Shown piece after piece: positions 1 through 7,012 of a DNA stretch of 15,860 bases; position 1 is the first letter of the stretch, and each line of letters starts with the position of its first letter. Below the pieces are notes generated by a model, which saw nothing but the letters and a program-made list of their open reading frames with translations, had not been told where the DNA came from and did not search any database. Location of the stretch: the NCBI GenBank assembly GCA_002343715.1, contig DDSA01000266.1, forward strand, positions 1-15,860. The letters run 5' to 3'. Both the position numbers and the translations under genes were made by a program. Source of the stretch: Phycisphaerales bacterium UBA2402 (GTDB lineage Bacteria; Planctomycetota; Phycisphaerae; Phycisphaerales; UBA1924).

Positions 1-263
1 TGGTCCGACCCTCCGGGTCGGGCCGGGAAAGCACCGTCCGCTACCCGCACCCCTCGGGGGTTGCGAAGAATTTGGGCCGCGGCGTTCCGGGGGTGTCCCT
101 TCGGGACGACCCCAGGCTACGAACCTGCACCGCTCCGCGGTGTGGGGGTGCGGCGATTGGAGTTGTGGATAAGAGTTGAATCTGTCACGCGCATGAGGAC
201 GCCTTCTTCGACGGCGGAGCCGTCGTTGTGAAATGCGGGGGTCACCCCGAAGGGGCACCCCCG
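1..263. repeat. Cluster of six short GC-rich hairpins in non-coding DNA
   Basis: No gene is visible in 1-400. The first 263 bases contain six near-perfect stem-loops. H1 is 5-21 (CCGACCC, loop TCC, GGGTCGG). H2 is 46-65 (CGCACCCC, loop TCG, GGGGTTGCG, one bulged T). H3 is 89-113, with core GTCCC, loop TTC, GGGAC. H4 is 128-142 (CACCGC, loop TCC, GCGGTG). H5 is 209-225 (CGACGGC, loop GGA, GCCGTCG). H6 is 236-263, with outer arms CGGGGGT/ACCCCCG around CCCC, loop GAA, GGGG. All loops are three bases and mostly TNC on one strand or GNA on the other. None is followed by a T tract. They may be REP-like elements, transcription barriers downstream of mreD, or parts of an unrecognised structured RNA. 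Confidence 0.6.
164..172 (-). promoter_or_regulatory. Single consensus DnaA box (TTATCCACA)
   Basis: The minus strand reads TTATCCACA, an exact match to the classical DnaA-binding nonamer. It sits in the non-coding hairpin region rather than inside a gene. I found only this one perfect copy nearby and no AT-rich unwinding segment, so it does not by itself mark an origin. It could be a regulatory or titration box, or chance. Confidence 0.35.
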
Positions 264-351
264 AATCACTTCCGGCTTTGCACCGATACGCCGCGTCTGA
301 GCGGGTGCCGGTGCGTGTGAATATGTCCCAAAGTGAGTTGTTGGGGGTGAA

Positions 352-400
352 GCATCATGTTGATGATGCAGACCGGTCCACTGTACTCACGCTGTGAGTG
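352..400 (-). terminator. Two hairpins immediately downstream of mreD, possible 3' end of the mre transcript
   Basis: On the leftward transcript, the mreD stop codon (401-403) is followed directly by a hairpin at 385-399 (6-bp arms ACTCAC/GTGAGT, 3-nt loop). A second hairpin follows at 352-369 (7-bp perfect arms GCATCAT/ATGATGC, loop GTTG). There is no U tract, so this is not a canonical intrinsic terminator. It may act as an RNA 3'-end stabiliser or as a Rho-assisted end. Confidence 0.4.
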
Positions 401-973
401 TCAGGTCCTCGTACCGAATCGCCGTTGTGACTGGGCCGGCAGACCGAAGAATGGTGCCATGGGGATCAGGACCAATGCGAGCATCGCTCCTATGACTCCC
501 GTGTAGACCGCGCTGCCGAGGCGGGCGAGTAGTTCAGCCGAAGGTGCCAGCGCGATGGGATCGCCGATCCAGAGCCGGATCGAGTAGATGGCCACCAGAG
601 TCACCTGCGCCACCACCATGCCGAGCATGGCCAGAAAGCCGAGCGTGAGCGGGTTGCGCTTGATGACGACGCCGCGGAGGGCAAGAACCAACTGCACCGC
701 GAGTGTATAGGCCAGGGCGTGCGGCCCGAAGTAGACAGCCGCCCCCGCCGCGCCATCACGGAGAGGGATGCGGAAGGTCAGGTCCATCGCCAGGCCCAGG
801 GCCACCGCGGTCCATACGGACTTCGACCGCGGGGCGAACATCGCTAGGAAGGTCACCAGGCAGAAGACAAAGCTCGGCGCAATGCGGCTTGGCCCGAGGG
901 CGAGCGCATCCTTGAGGCCCAGTTCCAGGCCCAGACAGACCCATCCAGCGAGCGCGACCGAGGCGGGGTTCAT
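401..973 (-). CDS. mreD: Rod shape-determining protein MreD
   Basis: Integral inner-membrane protein of the elongasome, thought to link MreC and MreB to the peptidoglycan synthesis machinery. The 190-aa product is almost entirely hydrophobic, with about six predicted membrane segments near residues 4-20, 31-47, 54-69, 84-104, 109-131 and 153-175. It contains a GLAMDLT stretch (residues 60-66) resembling the conserved G-x-x-x-D-x segment of MreD. Family members are usually 160-180 aa, so the size fits. Its ATG overlaps the mreC stop in an ATGA arrangement, indicating translational coupling. MreD sequences diverge quickly, so the call rests mainly on hydropathy and position as third gene after mreB and mreC. 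No rodA or PBP2 gene follows; a hairpin-rich non-coding stretch does. Confidence 0.86.
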   Translation of the reverse strand: MNPASVALAGWVCLGLELGLKDALALGPSRIAPSFVFCLVTFLAMFAPRSKSVWTAVALGLAMDLTFRIPLRDGAAGAAVYFGPHALAYTLAVQLVLALRGVVIKRNPLTLGFLAMLGMVVAQVTLVAIYSIRLWIGDPIALAPSAELLARLGSAVYTGVIGAMLALVLIPMAPFFGLPAQSQRRFGTRT

Positions 974-1836
974 CGCGTCGCCCCCTCCCTCGCGCTGGTC
1001 CGTAGCACAACCTCTGCTACGCGGTCGAGGCGCTCCACCGTGGGCGTGACCGTGATGATTTTCCGCAAGGGTCCTTGGGGCGAGGCCTCGATGGCGGTGA
1101 TCTTTCCCAGGATCAGCATCTGCGCCGATTGAGGCCAGCGGCCAGGGTCGTGCAACCGGACCAGTTGACCGACCGACGGCTCCACCGCGTTCCCGCCGCT
1201 GTCGCGGCGGTCTTCGGTCGGGCCTCGGAGCGTGCCATCACCGACCGGTTCGAGGTGGCAGATCAACCCGTTGATGCCGGCATCGAGCATGACCATGCCC
1301 TGAATGGGCCCCGCGTGCCGCGCGTTGAAGGGCAGGATGTCGCATGTTCGCTCATCGACCGAGACGACCCTGCCAAGCAGTTGCATACCGCTGGCGGTGG
1401 CGACGGTGTTCTCTTCCACGCCCTCGCGTCGTCCGGCACGGGCGCGGAGCAGGCTCCCCGCGAGGTCGCTGGTCGACGCGAAGACGGGCGCAAAGACCTG
1501 CCGCACCGCGGTGGAGTTGACACCGGCGAAGACCCTCGCCTCCTCAAGCGCAGCGCTCAGACGCTGAATCTCAAGGCGGAGGCGTAGCACCTCGCTCTCG
1601 GCGTGTTCCTTCTGGCGGGTCAGTTCGCGCACGGCCTCACTCTCGTGGGTAAGGGGCTGTGAGGGGGCGATCCAGCGGGAAAACGCGGCGATCGGGTGGC
1701 TGATCGGGGCCACAACGGCAGTCGCCAGCCACCCCAGGTGCGCGGCCCATCCGAGATACCGCACGGGCACGAAAACCCCCAGCACCAGCAGCGCCGCGAG
1801 CGAGAGGGGCAGAAGTCGGTTGGGATGGCTCAGCAC
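970..1836 (-). CDS. mreC: Rod shape-determining protein MreC
   Basis: Periplasmic scaffold of the lateral-wall synthesis complex, anchored in the inner membrane and bridging MreB/MreD to penicillin-binding proteins. Translating from the GTG at 1836 gives 288 aa. There is a membrane anchor near residues 8-26, with further hydrophobic sequence to about 46. A coiled coil with heptad leucines spans about 62-102. The rest is the beta-rich MreC domain, including a VVSVDERTCDILPFN segment and a GINGLICHLEPVG segment, where family members carry dynamics and gate motifs. The open frame extends upstream to 1992, but that part overlaps mreB out of frame and looks like shadow, so GTG 22 nt after the mreB stop is preferred. 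No clear Shine-Dalgarno precedes it. Length agrees with the usual 270-300 aa. Confidence 0.93.
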   Translation of the reverse strand: MLSHPNRLLPLSLAALLVLGVFVPVRYLGWAAHLGWLATAVVAPISHPIAAFSRWIAPSQPLTHESEAVRELTRQKEHAESEVLRLRLEIQRLSAALEEARVFAGVNSTAVRQVFAPVFASTSDLAGSLLRARAGRREGVEENTVATASGMQLLGRVVSVDERTCDILPFNARHAGPIQGMVMLDAGINGLICHLEPVGDGTLRGPTEDRRDSGGNAVEPSVGQLVRLHDPGRWPQSAQMLILGKITAIEASPQGPLRKIITVTPTVERLDRVAEVVLRTSAREGATR

Positions 1837-1858
1837 CGTTGCACGCCGGTCATGACGA

Positions 1859-2908
1859 TCAGGAGTCCGTGTCGTTCTCGAGGGTGGACTTCCACTCCTC
1901 CAGGTGTTCGAGATAGATGCACGTTCCCCGGGCGACGCAGGTGAGCGGGTCGTCCGCGAGGACGGTTGTGAGGCCGGTGGCCTTCTGCACAACCTGAGTC
2001 AGGCCGCGGAGCAGCGAGCCGCCCCCGGCCATCGTGATCCCGTTCTCGACCAGGTCCGCCGAGAGTTCGGGTTCGGCTTTTTCCAGGGTCCGCGTCACGG
2101 CTTCGATGATCGCCTGCACCGGCTCCTGCAGCGCCTGACGGATCTCCTCGCTGGTCACTTCCGTCTTGCGGGGCAGGCCGCTGATCATGTCACGCCCGCG
2201 GACGTCCATAGTTTTTTCGGCCTCCACCTGCGCGGCCGAACCGATCTCGATCTTGATGCGCTCGGCGGTCTGCTCGCCGATCATCATGTTGTACGTGCGC
2301 TTCATGTGGTTGATGATTGCCTCGTCCATATCGTCGCCCGCCACCCGCACCGATTCGCACGTGGCGATGTCGGCCAGCGACATGATGGCCACCTCGGTCG
2401 TGCCGCCGCCGATGTCCACGATCATGCTCGCCGTCGCTTCCGCGAAAGGCAGCCCCGCCCCGATCGCCGCGGCGATCGGCTCCTCGATGAGAAACGTCCG
2501 GCGCGCCCCCGCCCGTTCGCAGGAATCAAAGACCGCGCGCTTCTCGACCGCCGTGATGCCCGAAGGTACCGAGACCACCACCCGCGGCCCGATGATCTTG
2601 CTCTTGCCGTTCACCTTGCGGATGAAGTAAGAGAGCATCGCCTCGGTGATCTCGAAGTCGGAGATCACGCCGTCTTTCAACGGCCGGATCGCGGTGATCG
2701 AGCCGGGGGTCTTGCCGAGCATCTCCTTCGCGGTCCAGCCCACCGCCTCGCCGTTCTTCAGAACCTGGTTGGTTCCCTTCTTGACGGCCACGACACTCGG
2801 CTCGTTGAGCACGATCCCCTGGCCCCGCACCGAGACGAGGGTGTTGCAGGTGCCCAGGTCGATGCCCATGTCAACGCTGAATAATCCGATGAGTCGATCG
2901 AATAGCAC
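1859..2908 (-). CDS. mreB: Rod shape-determining protein MreB (bacterial actin)
   Basis: ATP-dependent actin homologue that polymerises on the inner membrane and directs insertion of lateral peptidoglycan. The 349-aa product has the actin-fold nucleotide motifs: phosphate-1 GIDLGTCNT (residues 15-23; most MreBs have Ala where this has Cys21), phosphate-2 DIGGGTTE (165-172), and the adenosine motif MAGGGSLLRG (293-302). The amphipathic N-terminus MLFDRLIGLF could serve as a membrane-binding helix. The start codon is GTG at 2908, supported by a GGAGAGG purine stretch at 2919-2925 (spacing 10). It heads the leftward mreBCD operon. A small hairpin lies about 40 nt upstream in the leader. Family assignment is secure. 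Confidence 0.98.
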   Translation of the reverse strand: MLFDRLIGLFSVDMGIDLGTCNTLVSVRGQGIVLNEPSVVAVKKGTNQVLKNGEAVGWTAKEMLGKTPGSITAIRPLKDGVISDFEITEAMLSYFIRKVNGKSKIIGPRVVVSVPSGITAVEKRAVFDSCERAGARRTFLIEEPIAAAIGAGLPFAEATASMIVDIGGGTTEVAIMSLADIATCESVRVAGDDMDEAIINHMKRTYNMMIGEQTAERIKIEIGSAAQVEAEKTMDVRGRDMISGLPRKTEVTSEEIRQALQEPVQAIIEAVTRTLEKAEPELSADLVENGITMAGGGSLLRGLTQVVQKATGLTTVLADDPLTCVARGTCIYLEHLEEWKSTLENDTDS

Positions 2909-2949
2909 GGTGGAAAAGCCTCTCCGGGATGGAGGAACGGGGACAACGA

Positions 2950-2968
2950 ACCCGATGAGTTATCGGGT
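2950..2968 (-). promoter_or_regulatory. Perfect hairpin in the mreB 5' leader
   Basis: ACCCGAT, loop GAGTT, ATCGGGT forms a perfect 7-bp stem about 41 nt upstream of the mreB GTG. A weaker 6-bp stem, ACAGGC/GCCTGT (3013-3033), lies between it and the end of the preceding gene. Neither has a U tract. Position fits a leader element or operator for the mre operon; function is unproven. Confidence 0.35.
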
Positions 2969-3039
2969 GAATGGTGCCGCGAAGAGTAGGGGTATACGCC
3001 GGTCGGCGCAGTACAGGCCGCCTGGAAGCCTGTCAGGTA

Positions 3040-3642
3040 TCAGCGTGAGCGTGGAGCGGGTCGGGATGTGCTGCCTCGGGCTTTAGTTTGGGCTTTGGTC
3101 CGTGATTGTGGAGAGGTTTTTTTGGAAGTCTTGACTGCCGAAGTCGAAGCCTGATCACGCGCTGCGGCACGCTTGGCTGCCTGCTTGTTCATGGTTCGGA
3201 TCGATGTGGTGTAGAGTTCGATGTACTTCTTGACCGGGAACTCCCGGATGGTCTGGGCGATGACGTCGAGAGCCAGATCCTCGGCTCTCTTGAATCGAAT
3301 ACAGCACTTGCCCATGTCGAGTTTCTTGCCAGTTTTGGCCCATGCGATCTGGAACTTGCGAGAGACGGCGGGGTCGGCGTAGCCGCTGATCAGGTATATG
3401 GACATGTACTGCTTTTGCGATGCCAGCCCGGCGAACGGAAGGGGCTGGCGGGGATCGCAGTGGTACCCGTCGGGAAAGATGCTGTGCGGCACGCAGTAGC
3501 CGATCATGCCGTACTGCATGCATTCCTGATACCCCTTGCCGAGGTTCCGGAGGATCACCTTTCGCACGGCGGAGATGGCCTCGCGGCGGTCTGGAGGGAG
3601 TTGTCGCAGGTATTCTTCGACCGTGGCGGCTTTGCTCTGCAT
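3040..3642 (-). CDS. DUF1801 domain protein with a basic, disordered C-terminal tail
   Basis: The first ~148 residues match the DUF1801 (YdhG/YdeI-like) fold by pattern. There is a TVEEYLRQLPPDRREAI opening helix, an MQYGMIGYCVP strand, a PLPFAGLASQKQYMSIYLI core, and a WAKTGKKLDMGKCCIRFK stretch ending in helices. No enzymatic activity is established for this family. Residues 150-200 are an added low-complexity tail rich in Lys, Arg, Ser, Thr and Ala: 14 basic residues, one acidic. It resembles histone-H1/AlgP-type nucleic-acid-binding tails and is not part of the domain. The ATG at 3642 sits six bases after a plausible -10 box, so the mRNA may be leaderless. It lies between tyrS and mreB on the same strand with 130-bp gaps on each side and probably has its own promoter. 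Confidence 0.88.
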   Translation of the reverse strand: MQSKAATVEEYLRQLPPDRREAISAVRKVILRNLGKGYQECMQYGMIGYCVPHSIFPDGYHCDPRQPLPFAGLASQKQYMSIYLISGYADPAVSRKFQIAWAKTGKKLDMGKCCIRFKRAEDLALDVIAQTIREFPVKKYIELYTTSIRTMNKQAAKRAAARDQASTSAVKTSKKTSPQSRTKAQTKARGSTSRPAPRSR

Positions 3643-3648
3643 GAGGGC

Positions 3649-3679
3649 AGTGTACCCACGCCGCCGCGCACGGAGTCAA
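3649..3679 (-). promoter_or_regulatory. Sigma-70-type promoter for the DUF1801 gene, possibly leaderless
   Basis: On the minus strand TTGACT (3674-3679) and TACACT (3649-3654) are separated by 19 bp. The ATG begins 6 nt after the -10 box, so transcription would start at or very near the start codon. No Shine-Dalgarno is present upstream of the ATG, which is consistent with a leaderless transcript. The spacer is longer than the ideal 17. Confidence 0.5.
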
Positions 3680-3776
3680 GGAACGTGCCCGATTCGACAC
3701 GGGCGTCGTGTCGTGAGGGGGCATGGCGGGCATCGCCTGCCGATATGGAGTCTGTGCCAGCAACTCGGAACGGTGA

Positions 3777-5081
3777 TCACGCCCATCGCGTGATGTGCCA
3801 CGCCTTCTTCCCTCGCCGCAACGCGGCGATCGAACCATGCAGTAGATCAACCGTGCGTAACTTGTCCTCCGGTCCCACCCGGCGGCCGTTCACTGTGACG
3901 CTGCCGCTCTGCAAGAACTCGCGGGCCTCGCGCTTGCTGGACGCCAGGGCCGTCTTAACCAGAAGATCGACCATCGGGGCGCCCTCTCCATCGAGCGAGG
4001 CCCGGCTGTGGGTGCTCGCGGGCACACTGGCGAATACTTCCGCGAGCATGGGTTCCGACAGCCCGGCGATCTCGCCGGAGAAGAGGGCCTTGCTCGCGGC
4101 TTCCGCGTTTTCCCGCTCCGTGACACCGTGGAGCAGTTCGGTCACTTCCCGCGCCAAGGCGCGGTGCGCATCGCGGGCACCGGGACTCGCGGCGTGTGAA
4201 GCGGCCAGTTCCGCGATGCGCTCGGGCGGGAGAAACGTGAACGTGTTCAGGTAGTTGACCACCTGGGCGTCATCGGCGTTGAGCCAGAACTGGAAGAGGG
4301 CGTACGGGCTGGTGCGGTCGGCGGTCATCCATACCGCGCCGCTCTCGGTCTTGCCGAACTTGGTGCCGTCGGCCTTGGTCACCAGCGGCGTGGTGAGGCC
4401 GAAGGCATCGGGATCCGGGCGGCCCTCCGACGCGGCGGACTTGCGGATCAGGTCGCCGCCGGCCACGATGTTGCCCCATTGGTCACTGCCGCCCATCTGG
4501 AGCGTGACGCCCATCTCCCGGTGGAGGTAGAGAAAGTCGTAGGCCTGGAGGATCATGTAACTGAACTCGGTGTAACTAATCCCCTGGTCGCGGTTGTTGA
4601 GTCGTTCTCGCACCGAGTCTTTCTGGATCATCATGTTGATCGTGAAATGCTTGCCGATATCCCGCAGCGCATCGAGGTATGAGATGCGGGTGAGCCAGTC
4701 GGCGTTGTTCACGATGACAGCCTTGTTCGACAAGCCTGGAGAGAAGTCAAGGAGGCGGGAGAAGATCCGCATCTGGCTGCGGCAGTTGTGCTCGACGGTC
4801 TCCTTGGTCATCAGCGTCCGCTCTGCGCTCTTGCCGCTGGGGTCGCCGATCATGCCCGTTCCGCCGCCCGAGACCACGACCGGGCAATGCCCGGCCCGCT
4901 GCAGGTGGGCGAGCAGCATGATCGTCGTCATGTTGCCGATGGTGAGACTGTCCGCGGTAGGGTCGAAGCCGATGTAACCACGACGAACCCCGCCCGCGAG
5001 GTGACGGGCCAGGCCGGGCTCATCGGTGATTTGCGCGATGCGGCCCCGCAGCCCGAGTTGAGTGAGGAAGTCCGTGGACAT
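3777..5081 (-). CDS. tyrS: Tyrosyl-tRNA synthetase
   Basis: Class I synthetase that charges tRNA-Tyr with tyrosine in the cytoplasm. The 434-aa product shows the Rossmann catalytic core: GFDPTADSLTIGNM (residues 38-51, the HIGH-motif region), SGGGTGMIGDPSGKS (71-85), the tyrosine-pocket stretch ending QMGGSDQWGNI, and the KMSKS-equivalent KADGTKFGKTESG, the form also found in E. coli TyrS. A C-terminal S4 RNA-binding domain covers about 365-434. Both His of the HIGH signature are replaced (Thr47 and Asn50); Asn at the second position is common in TyrRS, Thr at the first less so. The open frame continues to 5210, but ATG 5081 gives the standard N-terminus (MSTDFLTQLGLRGR) and normal length. 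The 125-bp upstream gap suggests separate transcription. Confidence 0.97.
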   Translation of the reverse strand: MSTDFLTQLGLRGRIAQITDEPGLARHLAGGVRRGYIGFDPTADSLTIGNMTTIMLLAHLQRAGHCPVVVSGGGTGMIGDPSGKSAERTLMTKETVEHNCRSQMRIFSRLLDFSPGLSNKAVIVNNADWLTRISYLDALRDIGKHFTINMMIQKDSVRERLNNRDQGISYTEFSYMILQAYDFLYLHREMGVTLQMGGSDQWGNIVAGGDLIRKSAASEGRPDPDAFGLTTPLVTKADGTKFGKTESGAVWMTADRTSPYALFQFWLNADDAQVVNYLNTFTFLPPERIAELAASHAASPGARDAHRALAREVTELLHGVTERENAEAASKALFSGEIAGLSEPMLAEVFASVPASTHSRASLDGEGAPMVDLLVKTALASSKREAREFLQSGSVTVNGRRVGPEDKLRTVDLLHGSIAALRRGKKAWHITRWA

Positions 5082-5206
5082 GCTGTGACGGTAGGAACGC
5101 GGCGGCGTGGAGCGTCCGCGCGGCTTGGTCAAGGAAACATGCCGAGGTGGTTCGATCGAGATGATGCCGGCCTGTTGGCGGAACTTGAGGTGCCCGCGAT
5201 GCTCGC

Positions 5207-6814
5207 TCAATACCCGAGTTTCTTTTTCCGCTCGTCCTTCTTCTCGTCGCGATCGTCTTTCTTCGTCTCGCCGGGCTTGGCGGGCGTAGTGGAAGGTTGC
5301 CCGCCGCGGACACTGGCCGCGGCACCATCGAAAGTGACAACCTGCTCAGCGTTGTCGGGGGCCTTGGGCGTGACGAACCATCCCCAGAAGGCGGGTGCGC
5401 CGTAGGCGACGACATCGGTGGGGGGGTGGAAGTGGAATGAGAAGGGGATGACCATGTTGAGTTCACTATTCTCGCCGAACCAGCGCCAGGTCGATTCGAG
5501 TTTCTGCGGGCGGCTGCTGCTTTTTGCGAGTTTGGTGATATCGATGGGTACCCAGTTCAACGTGTTTTTGGCCTCGTCGAACACGGGGAACTCGACCAGA
5601 TAACGAAGGCCGCGGTTGGTGTTACGGCTGCGACCGGTGATGTTCTTGTCCACTCTGCTCGAATCGCTGCTGCCCGTGTCCCATGCAATGACGGTTCGGG
5701 CGGGCAGCCCTGCTTTGCGGAAGAGTGCCGTGAGGAGCGCCGCCGCATCGGGTGGGGATCCTCGCCCGCTCTGCAGAGTCTGGAAGGGGGGTTGAATGTT
5801 GACGCCACCGAACTCGCCCGTGCGGCTGGTGATCTCGCCAAAGCCCGCACCGCGTCCGGAGACGGTCCGATCGTTGATCTGCACGGCGCTCCATACACCG
5901 TGAGTCAGGATCTTGGCCAGGGCTACGGGAGAAACTCGCTTCGGGTCGCTCACGCCGGCGCTTTGCAGCCAGGTCTTGATCGCCGTCTCAAGGGGTTCAT
6001 CCTCATAGGCACGAATCTGATTGTTCGCGTCCAGACCCGTCTCGATATACAACTGCGGCGCGAGGCACGTCTCAACGCTCGCAGGCCAGCCGCCCTTGGG
6101 CCACGGCACCTTGATCGCCGCGGCTTCGTCGAAGGTCGTCTTGCCGACCGTGGCGCGGGTGGTCACTTCCAGTTGGACCTGGCGACAGACAAACTCTTTG
6201 CCCGCCTCCGCCGCGGCATCCCACCGCGCGAGTTTCACTCCTTGGGGATACCCCTCAAGAACCTGATACGAGCCGGACCAGGGCTGGCCGTTCAGACGAA
6301 GCAGTCCCGTAAACGTGTCGGGCTGCTGCACGCTCGATCCCGTAGACGGGATGATGGGCCAGACGATACCCATGGTCTGGAAGTTGAAGGGCGTGATGAC
6401 AGGCATGTCCACCGTTTTACCGGTGTGAGGGTCGCGGAACGTCTCCTTCATGTTGGCGTTGTCCGAGGCGAGCCGCACCCGCACCGTCAGGTTGTAATCT
6501 CGTGTCGATGAGAGTGTGATGTAGGGACCTTGATCCGGCTCGCGCTGGTTTCGGGTTTCCATCGGCTGCACCGCAGCCGGCTTGGCCGGAGCGGGAGTAG
6601 CCGTGGGGCTTTTCCCGGCGGGCGCGGGGGTTGCGGGCGTGCCGGGGCTTGCGGGTGTCGCCGGTTTGATATCGTCATCCGGAGCCGTTGCTGGCGGCGT
6701 GACGGGTTGGACTTCTCGCGGTTGAGACGGCAGTTGCCCGAGAGCAGCCCCGCACGGCAGAAGTAAGAAAGCCGTGAAAAGTGCCGGACAGATCAAATTG
6801 GTGAATCGGGACAT
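5207..6814 (-). CDS. Secreted transglutaminase-fold protein lacking the catalytic Cys and His
   Basis: The 535-aa product has a signal peptide (residues 1-26, hydrophobic core ALFTAFLLLP, likely cleavage after ALG). A Pro/Ala/Thr-rich linker follows at about 36-84. A central region (97-290) resembles the beta-rich domain often preceding transglutaminase cores. The transglutaminase-like segment is at about 345-427: SGRGSPPDAAALLTALFRKA, GLPARTVIAW, RYLVEF and WVPIDIT. In active enzymes these align with RG-x-C-x-D-x-A, GIPAR, HAWVE and W-x-x-x-D-P/T. Here Cys is Pro354 and His is Arg404, leaving only the Asp, so peptidase or cross-linking activity is unlikely. The C-terminus (510-535) is a charged Lys/Asp/Glu tail. 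ATG 6814 has GGAG five bases upstream. Likely a binding or structural envelope protein. Domain call by motif only. Confidence 0.82.
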   Translation of the reverse strand: MSRFTNLICPALFTAFLLLPCGAALGQLPSQPREVQPVTPPATAPDDDIKPATPASPGTPATPAPAGKSPTATPAPAKPAAVQPMETRNQREPDQGPYITLSSTRDYNLTVRVRLASDNANMKETFRDPHTGKTVDMPVITPFNFQTMGIVWPIIPSTGSSVQQPDTFTGLLRLNGQPWSGSYQVLEGYPQGVKLARWDAAAEAGKEFVCRQVQLEVTTRATVGKTTFDEAAAIKVPWPKGGWPASVETCLAPQLYIETGLDANNQIRAYEDEPLETAIKTWLQSAGVSDPKRVSPVALAKILTHGVWSAVQINDRTVSGRGAGFGEITSRTGEFGGVNIQPPFQTLQSGRGSPPDAAALLTALFRKAGLPARTVIAWDTGSSDSSRVDKNITGRSRNTNRGLRYLVEFPVFDEAKNTLNWVPIDITKLAKSSSRPQKLESTWRWFGENSELNMVIPFSFHFHPPTDVVAYGAPAFWGWFVTPKAPDNAEQVVTFDGAAASVRGGQPSTTPAKPGETKKDDRDEKKDERKKKLGY

Positions 6815-6879
6815 GCGATCTCCGTGTTGGTGCGATGCGCTCGGTACGGGGTGCTAAACCATGCGAAGCCTTCGCTCTA

Positions 6880-6912
6880 AGGGTATATACCCTCCAAAGG
6901 CCGAAAAGTTCC
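6880..6912 (-). promoter_or_regulatory. 14-bp palindrome with TATATA core and possible leftward promoter
   Basis: AGGGTATATACCCT (6880-6893) is a perfect 14-bp palindrome in the intergenic region between the divergent genes at 6814 and 7013. Its TATATA core could be a -10 box. On the minus strand GGAACT (6907-6912) lies 17 bp upstream, similar to a -35 element of the extracytoplasmic-function sigma type. A regulator bound at the palindrome would then cover the -10. Known: inverted repeats in divergent promoters are common operator sites. Inferred: the assignment here. Confidence 0.4.
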
Positions 6913-6984
6913 TGTAATTCGTTTACTCAGGCCGACACATATGCTCCGATGAAGGTGGCGACACCCTGTTCGGGGCGTGGAATG

Positions 6985-7003
6985 GAAAATTACTTTTCAG
7001 GAG
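6985..7003 (+). promoter_or_regulatory. Strong Shine-Dalgarno with adjacent small AT-rich hairpin, start of the lpxK unit
   Basis: AGGAG at 6999-7003 lies 9 nt before ATG 7013, better than the 6 nt to the in-frame TTG at 7010. It therefore favours the ATG. Directly before it GAAAA, loop TTAC, TTTTC (6985-6998) forms a small AT-rich stem-loop in otherwise GC-rich DNA. Confidence 0.6.
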
Positions 7004-7012
7004 TAATCGTTG

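Noticed and set aside
1837..1992. Upstream extension of the mreC reading frame
   Set aside because: It overlaps the conserved mreB C-terminus in another frame and adds a low-complexity Arg/Ser/Pro sequence before the normal membrane anchor.
1904..2884. Long plus-strand open frame opposite mreB
   Set aside because: GC-rich antisense shadow with Asp/Arg/His-rich composition and no recognisable motifs. The same holds for the frames opposite uvrA (10643-11845), hldE and tyrS.
5082..5210. 43-residue N-terminal extension of TyrS
   Set aside because: TyrS normally begins close to the MSTDFLTQLGLRGR segment; the extension has no ribosome site and would overlap the preceding gene's stop.
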